9,380 nucleotides of DNA from Alphaproteobacteria bacterium (GTDB lineage Bacteria > Pseudomonadota > Alphaproteobacteria > Rhizobiales > Hyphomicrobiaceae), in NCBI GenBank assembly GCA_022600335.1, contig JAHZKN010000219.1:1-9380 (forward strand), in the 5' to 3' direction. The notes below the pieces were generated by a model, which saw only the letters and a program-made list of their open reading frames with translations, did not search any database and had not been told where the DNA came from. Below are positions 1-7,744 of the stretch, piece by piece; within the stretch, counting starts at the first letter, position 1, and each line of letters begins with the position of its first letter. Both the position numbers and the translations under genes were made by a program.

Positions 1-1338
1 CACCGGCGACAGAGCTTCACTTTTTATTGCATCACGTGCCGCGTGTGCAACGGCGGCCTCCATCGTCCCTACTTGCTCGCATTCAACATGCCCATCCAAC
101 GTCTGCGCAAACTCTGCTGCCGCTTCGCCAATCAGATAGGTTTTGGCAATGCGCGTCGTGAGTGCTTTTAGAGAATCAATTCCCGCCTGTTTTGCGCGAC
201 CACCTGCGATCCAATAGATATCACCTGGAAAGCTTGCCAACGCCTTTTCTGCGCTCTCGGCATTGGTCGCTTTTGAATCATTGACAAAGGCGACGCGCCC
301 AAGCTGCGCGATCTGTTGCAAACGATGCGCGAGCCCCGGAAAAGATAGCAACGCGTCACGGATTGTTTGCGGCTGCCAAAGTTGCTCGGCAAAATCTGGG
401 TTTGCTTTACGACACTGGTCAGCGAGAGCACGCACCGCAGTGACAACGGCCAAGGCATTTTCAATATTGTGGGCGCCTCGCAAGGCACGTGCGCCCTTGA
501 GGTCAACAACTTCCTGGCTTTCGCCGATACCATTCTTGGTCTCATGAACAAACAAGCTCGAACCAATCGCATAGGCACGCGGCACAGTGGCGGCACCCTT
601 TCCCTTAGTGAATGCATAGAGACGTTCGGGCGGTTCTATCGTCTCGGCAATTTCTTTTGTCAGTGGATCATCAACACAAATGCATGCTGCTCCCGCACCC
701 TGCACCAAACGCGCCTTCACGCTCGCATAGTGTTTTAATGTGCCGTGACGGTCGAGATGATCCGGCGTGATATTCAACAGCACACCAACCGTTGGCTTGA
801 GTGTCGGGGTTAGATCAATCTGATACGATGACATCTCGACGACATGAATGCGGTTCTCTTCAGGCGGTTCAAGAGTCAGTATTGCTTTGCCAATGTTGCC
901 ACCGATGCTAACTTTGCAACCAAGGGCATTTAGCACATGCGCTGTGAGAGCCGTTGATGTCGACTTGCCGTTGGTTCCGGTAATGGCAATGAACGGAGAA
1001 TTTGGTGCGCTCGCCTGACGTTGGCGCGCAAACAGTTCTACATCGCCGATCACATCCACACCGGCTTCGCGCGCCTTCTCAACTGTCCAGTGTGGGGTCG
1101 GGTGTGTCAGGGGCACGCCGGGTGCGAGAACCAGGTTTGAAAGTTTCGACCAATCTGCAGTGTTGGGATCTTGTACATTATGGCCGGCCGATGCCGCGCT
1201 TTCCCGAGCTTGTTCACTGTCATCCCAGACAATGACATTGGCACCACCTGCCCGCAACGCGTCAGCCGCGGCCAGGCCAGAGCCACCGAGCCCAAAAACC
1301 GCAACGGATTGATTGGTAAATACTGTCAGTCGAATCAT
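1..1338 (-). CDS. murD: UDP-N-acetylmuramoyl-L-alanine--D-glutamate ligase, 3' end cut by window edge
   Basis: Cytoplasmic Mur ligase that adds D-glutamate to UDP-MurNAc-L-Ala using ATP. The frame is open from the ATG at 1338 to base 1, giving 446 codons. The family is usually 450-470 residues, so only the extreme C-terminus is missing. Visible motifs in order: N-terminal Rossmann-like UDP-binding start with GLGGSG (about 16-21); ATP P-loop GTNGKST (121-127, Lys125); EMSSYQ (168-173); DHLDRH (193-198), with Lys208 about ten residues on as the likely carbamylated lysine; and the MurD-typical NDSKATN (353-359) followed by IAGGRAK. The ATG at 1338 is the only reasonable start, because no ATG, GTG or TTG lies between it and an in-frame stop at 1402-1404. 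No clear Shine-Dalgarno sequence precedes it. It lies 86 bp after mraY, in the usual dcw order. Identification is firm. Confidence 0.96.
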   Translation of the reverse strand, partial: MIRLTVFTNQSVAVFGLGGSGLAAADALRAGGANVIVWDDSEQARESAASAGHNVQDPNTADWSKLSNLVLAPGVPLTHPTPHWTVEKAREAGVDVIGDVELFARQRQASAPNSPFIAITGTNGKSTSTALTAHVLNALGCKVSIGGNIGKAILTLEPPEENRIHVVEMSSYQIDLTPTLKPTVGVLLNITPDHLDRHGTLKHYASVKARLVQGAGAACICVDDPLTKEIAETIEPPERLYAFTKGKGAATVPRAYAIGSSLFVHETKNGIGESQEVVDLKGARALRGAHNIENALAVVTAVRALADQCRKANPDFAEQLWQPQTIRDALLSFPGLAHRLQQIAQLGRVAFVNDSKATNAESAEKALASFPGDIYWIAGGRAKQAGIDSLKALTTRIAKTYLIGEAAAEFAQTLDGHVECEQVGTMEAAVAHAARDAIKSEALSPV

Positions 1339-1424
1339 GAGGCCGACTTTAGACTCTTTACGCCCAGACCGGAATCGATGAGCTGAGATTGCCGCGGCAG
1401 CCTAAAATCTTGGTGGTCGTGCAG

Positions 1425-2507
1425 CTAGCGCAGTTTAAGTGAGGCTAAGCCGATTAGAGCCAAAACAACCGAGATGATCCAGAAGCGCACAACAACTGTA
1501 CTTTCTTGCCAGCCCTTTTGTTCAAAATGGTGATGCAGCGGTGCCATGCGGAAAACGCGCCTACCTGTTAGCTTATAGGACGCGACTTGAATGACGACCG
1601 ACAGGGTCTCAAGCACAAACAAGCCACCGACAATAGCAAGTACGATTTCATGCTTTGTGGCAACGGCAATGGAGCCAAGTGCACCGCCCAAGGCCAACGA
1701 CCCTGTATCTCCCATAAAGATCATGGCGGGCGGCGCATTGAACCACAAGAAGCCAAGCCCGGCCCCAATTAGAGCGCCACATATAACAGCCAGCTCACCG
1801 GTACCTGCGATGTAGTGAATTTGTAAGTACTGCGCAAATTTCACATTACCTATGAGATAGGCGATGAGCCCAAACGTACCCGCTGCAATCATCACTGGAA
1901 CAATGGCCAAGCCATCCAGGCCATCGGTCAAATTGACGGCGTTGCCTGCACCTGAGATCACGAACGCGCCAACAAATACGAACATGAGACCAAACGGAAC
2001 AAGCGTATCCTTAAAGAACGGCACGGCAAGTTTGCCGGATAATAGGTCTGGCCCAATTTGCATAAACGCATAGGTTGCGATAATTGCGATCAAAAATTCC
2101 AACGCCAAACGAACACTGCCGCCAAAGCCGCTCGACGTTTGCTTTTTGAGTTTTAGAAAATCGTCATAGAAACCAATCGCGCCATAAAAAAGAATGACAG
2201 CAAGGACGACCCACACATAACGGTTGGATAAATCGGCCCATAACAGCGTTGCGATCGCAACGCTGGCAAGGATCATCAATCCGCCCATTGTCGGCGTGCC
2301 GACCTTGGCAAAGTGTGTCTCAGGTCCGTCATCGCGAATGGGCTGTCCCCTGCCCTGCTTGAGGCGCAGCAAATCGATGATACCAGGGCCAAAAAGCATG
2401 ACAAACAGCAGTGCAGTGAAGATGGCTCCGCCCGTGCGGAACGTAATGTAACGGAAGACATTGAGCGGACCGATTTGGTCACTAAAATTGATAAGCTCGT
2501 AGAGCAT
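1425..2507 (-). CDS. mraY: phospho-N-acetylmuramoyl-pentapeptide-transferase
   Basis: Polytopic inner-membrane enzyme that transfers phospho-MurNAc-pentapeptide from UDP to undecaprenyl phosphate, making lipid I. The 360-residue protein matches the family length and is full of hydrophobic segments (for example about 25-45, 75-90, 97-113, 135-150, 170-190, 200-220, 238-255, 286-305 and 340-357). Key motifs are all present: the Asp-Asp pair in GFYDD (Asp115-Asp116), [10 protein letters not shown] (192-201), FMGDTGS with Asp267, and the histidine cluster PLHHHFE (His325-327). Start: ATG at 2507, preceded by a strong G5 Shine-Dalgarno block five bases upstream, itself part of a duplicated 11-bp unit. 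The start gives the normal family N-terminus (MLYEL). The gene follows murF after 104 bp and precedes murD. Nothing in the protein is aberrant. Confidence 0.97.
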   Translation of the reverse strand: MLYELINFSDQIGPLNVFRYITFRTGGAIFTALLFVMLFGPGIIDLLRLKQGRGQPIRDDGPETHFAKVGTPTMGGLMILASVAIATLLWADLSNRYVWVVLAVILFYGAIGFYDDFLKLKKQTSSGFGGSVRLALEFLIAIIATYAFMQIGPDLLSGKLAVPFFKDTLVPFGLMFVFVGAFVISGAGNAVNLTDGLDGLAIVPVMIAAGTFGLIAYLIGNVKFAQYLQIHYIAGTGELAVICGALIGAGLGFLWFNAPPAMIFMGDTGSLALGGALGSIAVATKHEIVLAIVGGLFVLETLSVVIQVASYKLTGRRVFRMAPLHHHFEQKGWQESTVVVRFWIISVVLALIGLASLKLR

Positions 2508-2512
2508 ACGTT

Positions 2513-2534
2513 CCCCCTATTGGCCCCCTATTGG
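2513..2534 (-). repeat. tandem 11-bp repeat carrying the mraY ribosome binding site
   Basis: On the minus strand the unit CCAATAGGGGG occurs twice, head to tail and without mismatch, ending five bases before the mraY ATG. The copy nearest the gene supplies the Shine-Dalgarno block; the second supplies an identical G5 run 11 bases further upstream. A further GGGAG lies just beyond. The duplication is directly visible. That it tunes mraY translation, or forms a slippage-prone site, is inference. Confidence 0.8.
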
Positions 2535-2611
2535 CTCCCGGTCACCGCTCCGAGCCGCTCCCTACCACGTTGCAGCCCGCAAATGAAACCTTCGCCATGC
2601 CCAAAATATGG

Positions 2612-4039
2612 TCAAGCGGCAAACTCTTTGCGAATTGCGGCCAGAACCCGCGCCATACGTGAGCCAAGCGAACCTTTGACCATCACAACGTCTCCGGCTT
2701 GAAGAGCCCTGACAACCGCAGTTTCTATTCCCTCAACACGCTCAGCCCAAGCGCCCCGCTTTGTTTGTGGCAGGCATTGAAAAAGGGCCTCCATGTTGGG
2801 ACCGGCTGCAAATACCAAATCCGTGTCCGACGCCAAGAGCGCCGCCCTAAGATCAGCATGCAGCGCTCGACTGCTATCACCGAGCTCAAGCATATCTCCG
2901 AGAATGGCAATGCGGCGCGGGTACTTTTTGCGATCCGTTGAGCCGAGCACAGCCAAGGCGGCCCGCATGGAAGCCGGATTGGCATTATAGGATTCATCAA
3001 TGATGAGGATACTGCCATCAGAAACAGAGAGCACCTCGCGGGTACCGCGCCCAGCAGCGGGACCAAACTTGGCAAGGGCTGGCACGACTTTCCCAACATC
3101 GGATGTCACTTCAGCAAGTGCTGCAACAACTGCCAACGTATTTTGTGCGACATGCGCACCGGCACTCGCAAGCTGATAGCTAAGATCGTGATCATCAATG
3201 CGGGCTGTCACACGGCCGCCTGCACCCGTTGACTCATAATCAACGAGCCGCACATCTGCTTCTGGACTTTTCCCAAAACTTCTAATTTTGGCACCAGCAC
3301 CCGCCGCTCTTTCCGCAAGCAACGGGTAGAAATCATTATCGCGATTGAGGATCGCCACGCCACCAGGTCTGAGCCCTGAAAATATCTCTGCCTTTGCTTC
3401 TGCAATGTCTGCAACCGACGCAAAGAACTCCAGATGCACAGGCTCTACCGTGGTTACAATTGCGATGTCGGGTTGCACCAGTTTGGTCAACGGCGTGATC
3501 TCGCCCGCGTGGTTCATACCGATTTCATAAATCGCGGTTTGCACATCTGGTGGTGTTGCAGCCAACGTTAGCGGCACGCCCCAGTGGTTGTTGTAGGATT
3601 TGTCTGCGGCGTGCGTCTCACCAAGTTCAGAAAAGCAACACCGCAACATATCCTTGGTGCCAGTCTTGCCGACACTCCCGGTGACTGCAATCACGGTGGC
3701 AGTCGAGGATAAGCGGGCCCTGGCGGCACGCGCTATGTCTTGCAATGCGGCGAAGGGGTCCTCAACTCGGATCAACGTGGCGTCTGGATGTGTCGCAGCA
3801 TAGTCGCGCGCCACTAAGGCCGCACGCGCGCCTGCTGCAAATGCACTTGGGACAAACTCATGCCCATCTCGAGCATCTTTAAGCGCTATAAAAAGCGCCC
3901 CTGGCTGTAGCGTGCGGGTATCGATAGAGATAGACGCAACGCCGAGTGATGACCCACCGGCGATCTTAGCTTCAACGACACCCCCGGTCGCAGCAGAAAT
4001 TTCATCGATCGTCCATAGCAGCCTCGCCTGCTCCGTCAT
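2612..4039 (-). CDS. murF: UDP-N-acetylmuramoyl-tripeptide--D-alanyl-D-alanine ligase
   Basis: Cytoplasmic Mur ligase that adds the D-Ala-D-Ala dipeptide to UDP-MurNAc-tripeptide, the last soluble step of precursor synthesis. The protein is 475 residues, normal for the family. Domain order: N-terminal substrate domain (about 1-85, with SIDTRTLQPGALFIAL); ATP-binding central domain with P-loop GSVGKTGTK (121-129, Lys125), SYNNHWGVPLTL (148-159), EIGMNHAGE (172-180) and Lys216 in EAKAEIF as the likely carbamylated lysine; C-terminal domain with DESYNANP (348-355), ILGDMLELG (379-387) and KGS (455-457). The P-loop has GKTGTK where many family members have GKTTTK. The nucleotide-binding Gly and Lys residues are kept, so activity is expected. 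The ATG at 4039 overlaps the murE stop in an ATGA, which fixes the start and suggests translational coupling. mraY follows after 104 bp. Confidence 0.96.
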   Translation of the reverse strand: MTEQARLLWTIDEISAATGGVVEAKIAGGSSLGVASISIDTRTLQPGALFIALKDARDGHEFVPSAFAAGARAALVARDYAATHPDATLIRVEDPFAALQDIARAARARLSSTATVIAVTGSVGKTGTKDMLRCCFSELGETHAADKSYNNHWGVPLTLAATPPDVQTAIYEIGMNHAGEITPLTKLVQPDIAIVTTVEPVHLEFFASVADIAEAKAEIFSGLRPGGVAILNRDNDFYPLLAERAAGAGAKIRSFGKSPEADVRLVDYESTGAGGRVTARIDDHDLSYQLASAGAHVAQNTLAVVAALAEVTSDVGKVVPALAKFGPAAGRGTREVLSVSDGSILIIDESYNANPASMRAALAVLGSTDRKKYPRRIAILGDMLELGDSSRALHADLRAALLASDTDLVFAAGPNMEALFQCLPQTKRGAWAERVEGIETAVVRALQAGDVVMVKGSLGSRMARVLAAIRKEFAA

Positions 4040-5490
4040 GGCCCGAACTTCTCCATCGCCGCACGTACTTCTTCATGGTCAGAAAACGCAATGACATCAT
4101 CGCCAATGATCTGGCCGGTCTCGTGACCTTTGCCTGCCACCAAAACAACGTCACCGGTTTGGCACATCTCAATGGCATGGCGAATGGCTTGACGCCGACC
4201 GCCAATTTCCAACACGTCATTTTGCCCGGCACGCACCTCGGTCCGAATCGTCGCGGGATCTTCACTCCGTGGGTTATCATCGGTGACGATCACGACATCG
4301 GCTGCCTCATGTGCGATCTTACCCATCAGTGGTCGCTTGCCTTTGTCGCGATCCCCACCGCAACCAAACACAACGATCAACCGCCCAGATGCAAACGGCC
4401 GGCAGGCCCGCAAGGCAGCGTCTAGAGCCTCTGGCTTGTGCGCATAATCAACGACAGCCAACGCCCCCTTGACTTCGCCAATAATTTCTAAGCGCCCTGC
4501 AACGCCAATCAATTTACCAAGACCGGCGATGACGTCAGACTGCGGCACACCAACGGCAAGCGCTAGTCCTGCTGCAACGAGCGCATTGCTCACTTGATAG
4601 TCACCGACCAGCCCCAACCGCACCGTGGCATCTTCGCTGTTAACACGCAGCGACAAATTCTGAGCAAATCCATCACGGCTCACGCCAACAAGCTGCACGT
4701 CTTTAGCTTTTGTGCCCACTTCAATGACTTTAAGACCACGCGCCCGCGCGCACTCTAAAATGCGCGCGCTTGCTGCATCATCGACATGGACCACCGCAGT
4801 CCCATCATCTGGAAGCAACTCGGAGAACAAACGCAGCTTGGCATCAAAGTACGCCTCCATGTCTGCGTGATAGTCGAGGTGATCGCGGCTTAGATTGGTG
4901 AACGCCGCAGCAGTTAAGCGCACACCATCCATGCGCGCTTGATCAAGCCCATGTGACGATGCTTCCATTGCTAAATGGGTGACGCCGTCGCGCGCAAGCC
5001 CCGCCAGTGTCTTGTGCAAGGTGATTGAATCGGGCGTGGTGAGTGACCCGTATGTGGCTTTGTCTGCCCGGATTAGCCCAATGGTGCCGATGGAGGCTGC
5101 CGACCGTCCAGCATTGAGCAACAGCTGGCGTGTGAAGTCTGCCACCGATGTCTTGCCACTGGTCCCGGTGACCGCAACAATGCACTCTGGCTGGGCTGCA
5201 AAAAACCTTGCCGCAAGACACGCCAGCGCACGGCGCGGAGTCTCGGCCCGTAGCACTACAACAGAACCGTCGATCGAGACATCCGCGTTTGCATCAACCA
5301 GCACCGCCCGCGCACCCTTGGCAACCGCAGCGTCAACAAACCGCAGGCCATCGTCTTTTGCACCGGCGAGGGCAGCAAACAAATCACCCGGCTTAACCGT
5401 TCTGCTATCTAAAGACAGACCGGTAATCTCGCAGTCCGCATTTGGGTCTACGGAGATGTCTGCGCCAGAAATCAGCGTTGTGAGCCGCAT
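4036..5490 (-). CDS. murE: UDP-N-acetylmuramoyl-L-alanyl-D-glutamate--2,6-diaminopimelate ligase
   Basis: Cytoplasmic Mur ligase that adds the third peptide residue to UDP-MurNAc-L-Ala-D-Glu. The DNPR motif (405-408), followed by SEDP, is the known signature for meso-diaminopimelate rather than lysine, so the organism should have Gram-negative type DAP peptidoglycan. The protein is 484 residues, normal length. Other motifs: SLDSRTVKPGDLF (26-38) in the UDP-binding domain; P-loop TGTSGKTS (108-115, Lys113); TTPDS (151-155); MEASSHGL (175-182); RDHLDYH (202-208); YFDAK with Lys218 as the likely carbamylated residue; DYAHKP (348-353); FGCGGDRDKGKRP (375-387); and KGHE (454-457). Start: ATG at 5490 with a GAGG element five bases upstream. 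The stop overlaps the murF start by 4 bp. It follows ftsI after a 132-bp gap that holds a weak promoter candidate. Confidence 0.97.
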   Translation of the reverse strand: MRLTTLISGADISVDPNADCEITGLSLDSRTVKPGDLFAALAGAKDDGLRFVDAAVAKGARAVLVDANADVSIDGSVVVLRAETPRRALACLAARFFAAQPECIVAVTGTSGKTSVADFTRQLLLNAGRSAASIGTIGLIRADKATYGSLTTPDSITLHKTLAGLARDGVTHLAMEASSHGLDQARMDGVRLTAAAFTNLSRDHLDYHADMEAYFDAKLRLFSELLPDDGTAVVHVDDAASARILECARARGLKVIEVGTKAKDVQLVGVSRDGFAQNLSLRVNSEDATVRLGLVGDYQVSNALVAAGLALAVGVPQSDVIAGLGKLIGVAGRLEIIGEVKGALAVVDYAHKPEALDAALRACRPFASGRLIVVFGCGGDRDKGKRPLMGKIAHEAADVVIVTDDNPRSEDPATIRTEVRAGQNDVLEIGGRRQAIRHAIEMCQTGDVVLVAGKGHETGQIIGDDVIAFSDHEEVRAAMEKFGP

Positions 5491-5522
5491 CGGACCTCAA
5501 AGATATTGAAATGGTGTGTTGG

Positions 5523-5551
5523 TTCTTATGAGGCCAGGCGCACGGCGTCAA
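5523..5551 (-). promoter_or_regulatory. weak sigma-70-type promoter candidate upstream of murE
   Basis: In the ftsI-murE gap the minus strand has TTGACG (5551-5546), matching the -35 consensus at five of six bases. A 17-bp spacer follows, then TAAGAA (5528-5523), a poor -10; CATAAG, overlapping it at 15-bp spacing, is a better -10 but with short spacing. The gap is otherwise without a gene. Internal dcw promoters are common, but this one rests on short matches only. Confidence 0.22.
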
Positions 5552-5622
5552 ACCAAGCTACAAATTCATGCAGGTGGATCGACCCAACGACGCCAATTGT
5601 TGTTCAGTTTAACGATAAAGTT

Positions 5623-7338
5623 TCATCGCGGAGCAGACAGCGCCGTCACCGTGCCAGCCGGCATGACATTGAGCAGCGGCGCAATGCGGCGGATCACGCG
5701 ACCCGTTGTCGGCGCGGCGTTGCGGCTCGCTGTGATGGCGCCACCAGAATTACGATTGCCTTTGGGTTCGAAAACCGACACCAGAACGACATAACGCGGC
5801 TCATCCATAGGAAACGCCGCCGAGAACGACGAAATCACAGTTTTCTTCTTGTACCCACCAACGCTTGCGACTTCTGCAGTGCCGGTCTTGCCTCCAACAC
5901 GATAGCCAGGCACATCAGCCCGACCGCCAGTTCCCGCCCGGTCTGTCACGTTCAAACGCATAAGGGTGCGCATCTTACGGCTTGTCGCGTGTGACAAGAC
6001 ACGCTGACGCGGTACGGACTCACCTGCCACACGTCGTAGAAACGTTGGCGCAACATAGCTGCCACCATTGACCAGCGCACTGTAGGCAGCCGCGAATTGC
6101 AACGGTGAAACCGCCATTCCATGACCATAAGCAATGGTAATCTGCTCAATGCGCTGCCACTGTTCGGGCAGCTGCGGGGCGGCCACCCGTCCTGCCTCGG
6201 TTTTGATCGGTGTTAACAAGCGAAAGTTATCGAGAAAAAGTTTTTGCCGCTTTGGGCCAGCGGCCAGCGCGAGCAATCCGGCACCAACGTTAGACGAGTG
6301 GGTAAAGACTTCAGCGACGCTCAGCGGCCGACCGCCACCGTGCCCATCACGGATGGTGTGACGGCCCTCAACCAAGGGCTTTGTAACATCGAGCTTAGTG
6401 TTCACTGTGACCAAGCCAGCTTCAAGAGCCATGGCTACGGTAAACGCTTTAAAGATTGAGCCCAGTTCATAGCTGCCACCCGCCACGCGGTCTCTCCGCC
6501 GTGTCTCTTGGTGTTGTGCAGGTTGCATGGGGTCAACACCCGGTATCGATGCTGCCGCAATCACTTCACCGCTATTGACATCCATAACGACACCAGCTGC
6601 CGCCGTTGCTTGATACCGTCTCAGGGCGCGGGCAAGTTCATCATCAAGCGCATGTTGCACACCAACGTCGAGAGACAATTGCACCGGCGCCTTGCGCGAC
6701 CGTTGGGCGCCGAGAACTGGATCCGCACCAACCACAGCATCAATGTGCTGCTCAATGCCAGACAACCCTTTGTTGTCAATATTGACAGAACCCAGCACAT
6801 GCCCGGCAAGACGTCCTGCTGGATATGCTCTCTTGAGTTCCTGCTTAAAGGACAATCCAGGCAATCCTAGATTATGAATTTGTTGCGCCATGGCAGGCGA
6901 CACACCGCGTTGCACCCACACAAAGCGCCGTCCGCGATCCGACAACTTCCGACGCAGCGCTTCGCGATCAAGGCCTGGAAGTAGCTCGGAAAGTTTCTCC
7001 ACCACGACATTCGGATCGACAACCCGTGACGGATCAGCAAACAGCGACGGCATGGCAACGTCGGTGGCCAATAAACGTCCGTGGCGATCAACAATGTCCG
7101 GGCGGGCAAAGCTATTGGCAATCGGGTGAGACAACGTTGTCGTCATCGACGTTTGCCCAGCCAGCGCAAGATGAACAAGCTGACCGGCAATCGCCAAAGA
7201 CATCGCCAGCACAGAAAGCGACACCGTGAGCGCTCTCATGTCACGCGTATGGGCACGACCGTGCCTTTGCCACGGCGCTCGATTGCGCCGCTGCGGCAAT
7301 CCCGGAGAAATAATGACCGGCCTGCGATACTGACTCAT
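5623..7338 (-). CDS. ftsI: septal peptidoglycan transpeptidase, penicillin-binding protein 3 (FtsI)
   Basis: Class B penicillin-binding protein, a D,D-transpeptidase that cross-links septal peptidoglycan in the periplasm as part of the divisome with FtsW. The 571-residue protein has a basic, Arg-rich cytoplasmic tail (about 1-36), one transmembrane segment (about 37-60), a pedestal/dimerisation domain (about 75-220, with RPDIVDRHGRLLA near 79-91 and GIEQHID at 194-200), and a transpeptidase domain. All three penicillin-binding motifs are present: SxxK as SIFK (Ser294 nucleophile, Lys297), SxN as SSN (348-350), and KTGT (484-487). Start: ATG at 7338, overlapping the ftsL stop as ATGA, so translation is probably coupled to ftsL. 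The alpha-type motif YELGS replaces the YEPGS common in gammaproteobacteria. The gene is intact. Confidence 0.96.
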   Translation of the reverse strand: MSQYRRPVIISPGLPQRRNRAPWQRHGRAHTRDMRALTVSLSVLAMSLAIAGQLVHLALAGQTSMTTTLSHPIANSFARPDIVDRHGRLLATDVAMPSLFADPSRVVDPNVVVEKLSELLPGLDREALRRKLSDRGRRFVWVQRGVSPAMAQQIHNLGLPGLSFKQELKRAYPAGRLAGHVLGSVNIDNKGLSGIEQHIDAVVGADPVLGAQRSRKAPVQLSLDVGVQHALDDELARALRRYQATAAAGVVMDVNSGEVIAAASIPGVDPMQPAQHQETRRRDRVAGGSYELGSIFKAFTVAMALEAGLVTVNTKLDVTKPLVEGRHTIRDGHGGGRPLSVAEVFTHSSNVGAGLLALAAGPKRQKLFLDNFRLLTPIKTEAGRVAAPQLPEQWQRIEQITIAYGHGMAVSPLQFAAAYSALVNGGSYVAPTFLRRVAGESVPRQRVLSHATSRKMRTLMRLNVTDRAGTGGRADVPGYRVGGKTGTAEVASVGGYKKKTVISSFSAAFPMDEPRYVVLVSVFEPKGNRNSGGAITASRNAAPTTGRVIRRIAPLLNVMPAGTVTALSAPR

Positions 7339-7631
7339 CGTGGTGTCGCTGAACCTGTAATTAGGCGATTCTCGATCTCACGCATCTTCACGACTTGCCG
7401 CTCAGCGATCGGCTTGAGACCTTGCGCACGGGCCAAGGGTTCGATGCGCCCAGGGCGTGCGAGATGCGCACGCTCAGCTTTTAAAACAGCAATATCAGCA
7501 CGGATCGTTTCAGCTGTTGCTTCTTGAGCACGCAGCCTGGCTTCCAGCGTGCGCGCGTCATAGTTCAGACTGTAAAGAAGAAAAGCACTGGCAAGCGCCA
7601 TGAATAGTGCGGAAATGGATAAGAGACGCAT
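7335..7631 (-). CDS. ftsL: cell division protein FtsL
   Basis: Small bitopic divisome protein that, with FtsB and FtsQ in well-studied bacteria, scaffolds and activates FtsWI. The 98-residue product has a single N-terminal transmembrane segment (about 3-21), then a charged, Ala-rich helical stretch with coiled-coil character (about 24-58), and the short conserved end PLARAQGLKPI (65-75), typical of FtsL. Start: ATG at 7631 with GGAG at 7642-7639, seven bases upstream. It sits 93 bp after rsmH and overlaps ftsI by 4 bp. Sequence conservation in FtsL is low, so the call rests on size, topology, the GLKPI motif and position between rsmH and ftsI. Confidence 0.9.
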   Translation of the reverse strand: MRLLSISALFMALASAFLLYSLNYDARTLEARLRAQEATAETIRADIAVLKAERAHLARPGRIEPLARAQGLKPIAERQVVKMREIENRLITGSATPR

Positions 7632-7698
7632 TTACAAACTCCACATTACGAACCGCGCTCAACAAACGGACGGCGTCACAACAACTCCGTTCGGCGGG

Positions 7699-7744
7699 GC
7701 CTGGTAGGGCTTGATTAAGCCTGTTTAGGCCTGGACTGAGCCTG
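7699..7744 (-). repeat. five helically phased CAGGC-type boxes between rsmH and ftsL
   Basis: Read on the minus strand, CAGGC occurs at 7744-7740, 7733-7729, 7723-7719 and 7703-7699, with the variant CAAGC at 7713-7709. The start-to-start spacing is 11, 10, 10 and 10 bp, one helical turn each. Two boxes lie in the last codons of rsmH (stop at 7727-7725) and three in the spacer before ftsL. The bases between the boxes differ, so this is not a simple recent tandem duplication. The arrangement resembles operators read by oligomeric DNA-binding proteins; its role is unknown. Confidence 0.6.

Noticed and set aside
3665..3680. MurF P-loop GKTGTK as a sign of inactivation
   Set aside because: The Gly and Lys of the nucleotide-binding loop are intact, and as I know the family this substitution occurs in alphaproteobacterial MurF. 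All other MurF motifs are present.
4979..5509. Plus-strand open frame of 176 codons antisense to murE
   Set aside because: Its composition is that of a reverse-strand shadow of a GC-rich gene, with no family resemblance, and murE on the other strand is unambiguous.
7707..7722. Short hairpin (GGCTT/AAGCC with a 4-base loop) just after the rsmH stop, as a terminator
   Set aside because: The stem is only five pairs plus a wobble, and no T-run follows on the minus strand. The operon is expected to continue into ftsL. The same bases are better described as part of the phased CAGGC array.
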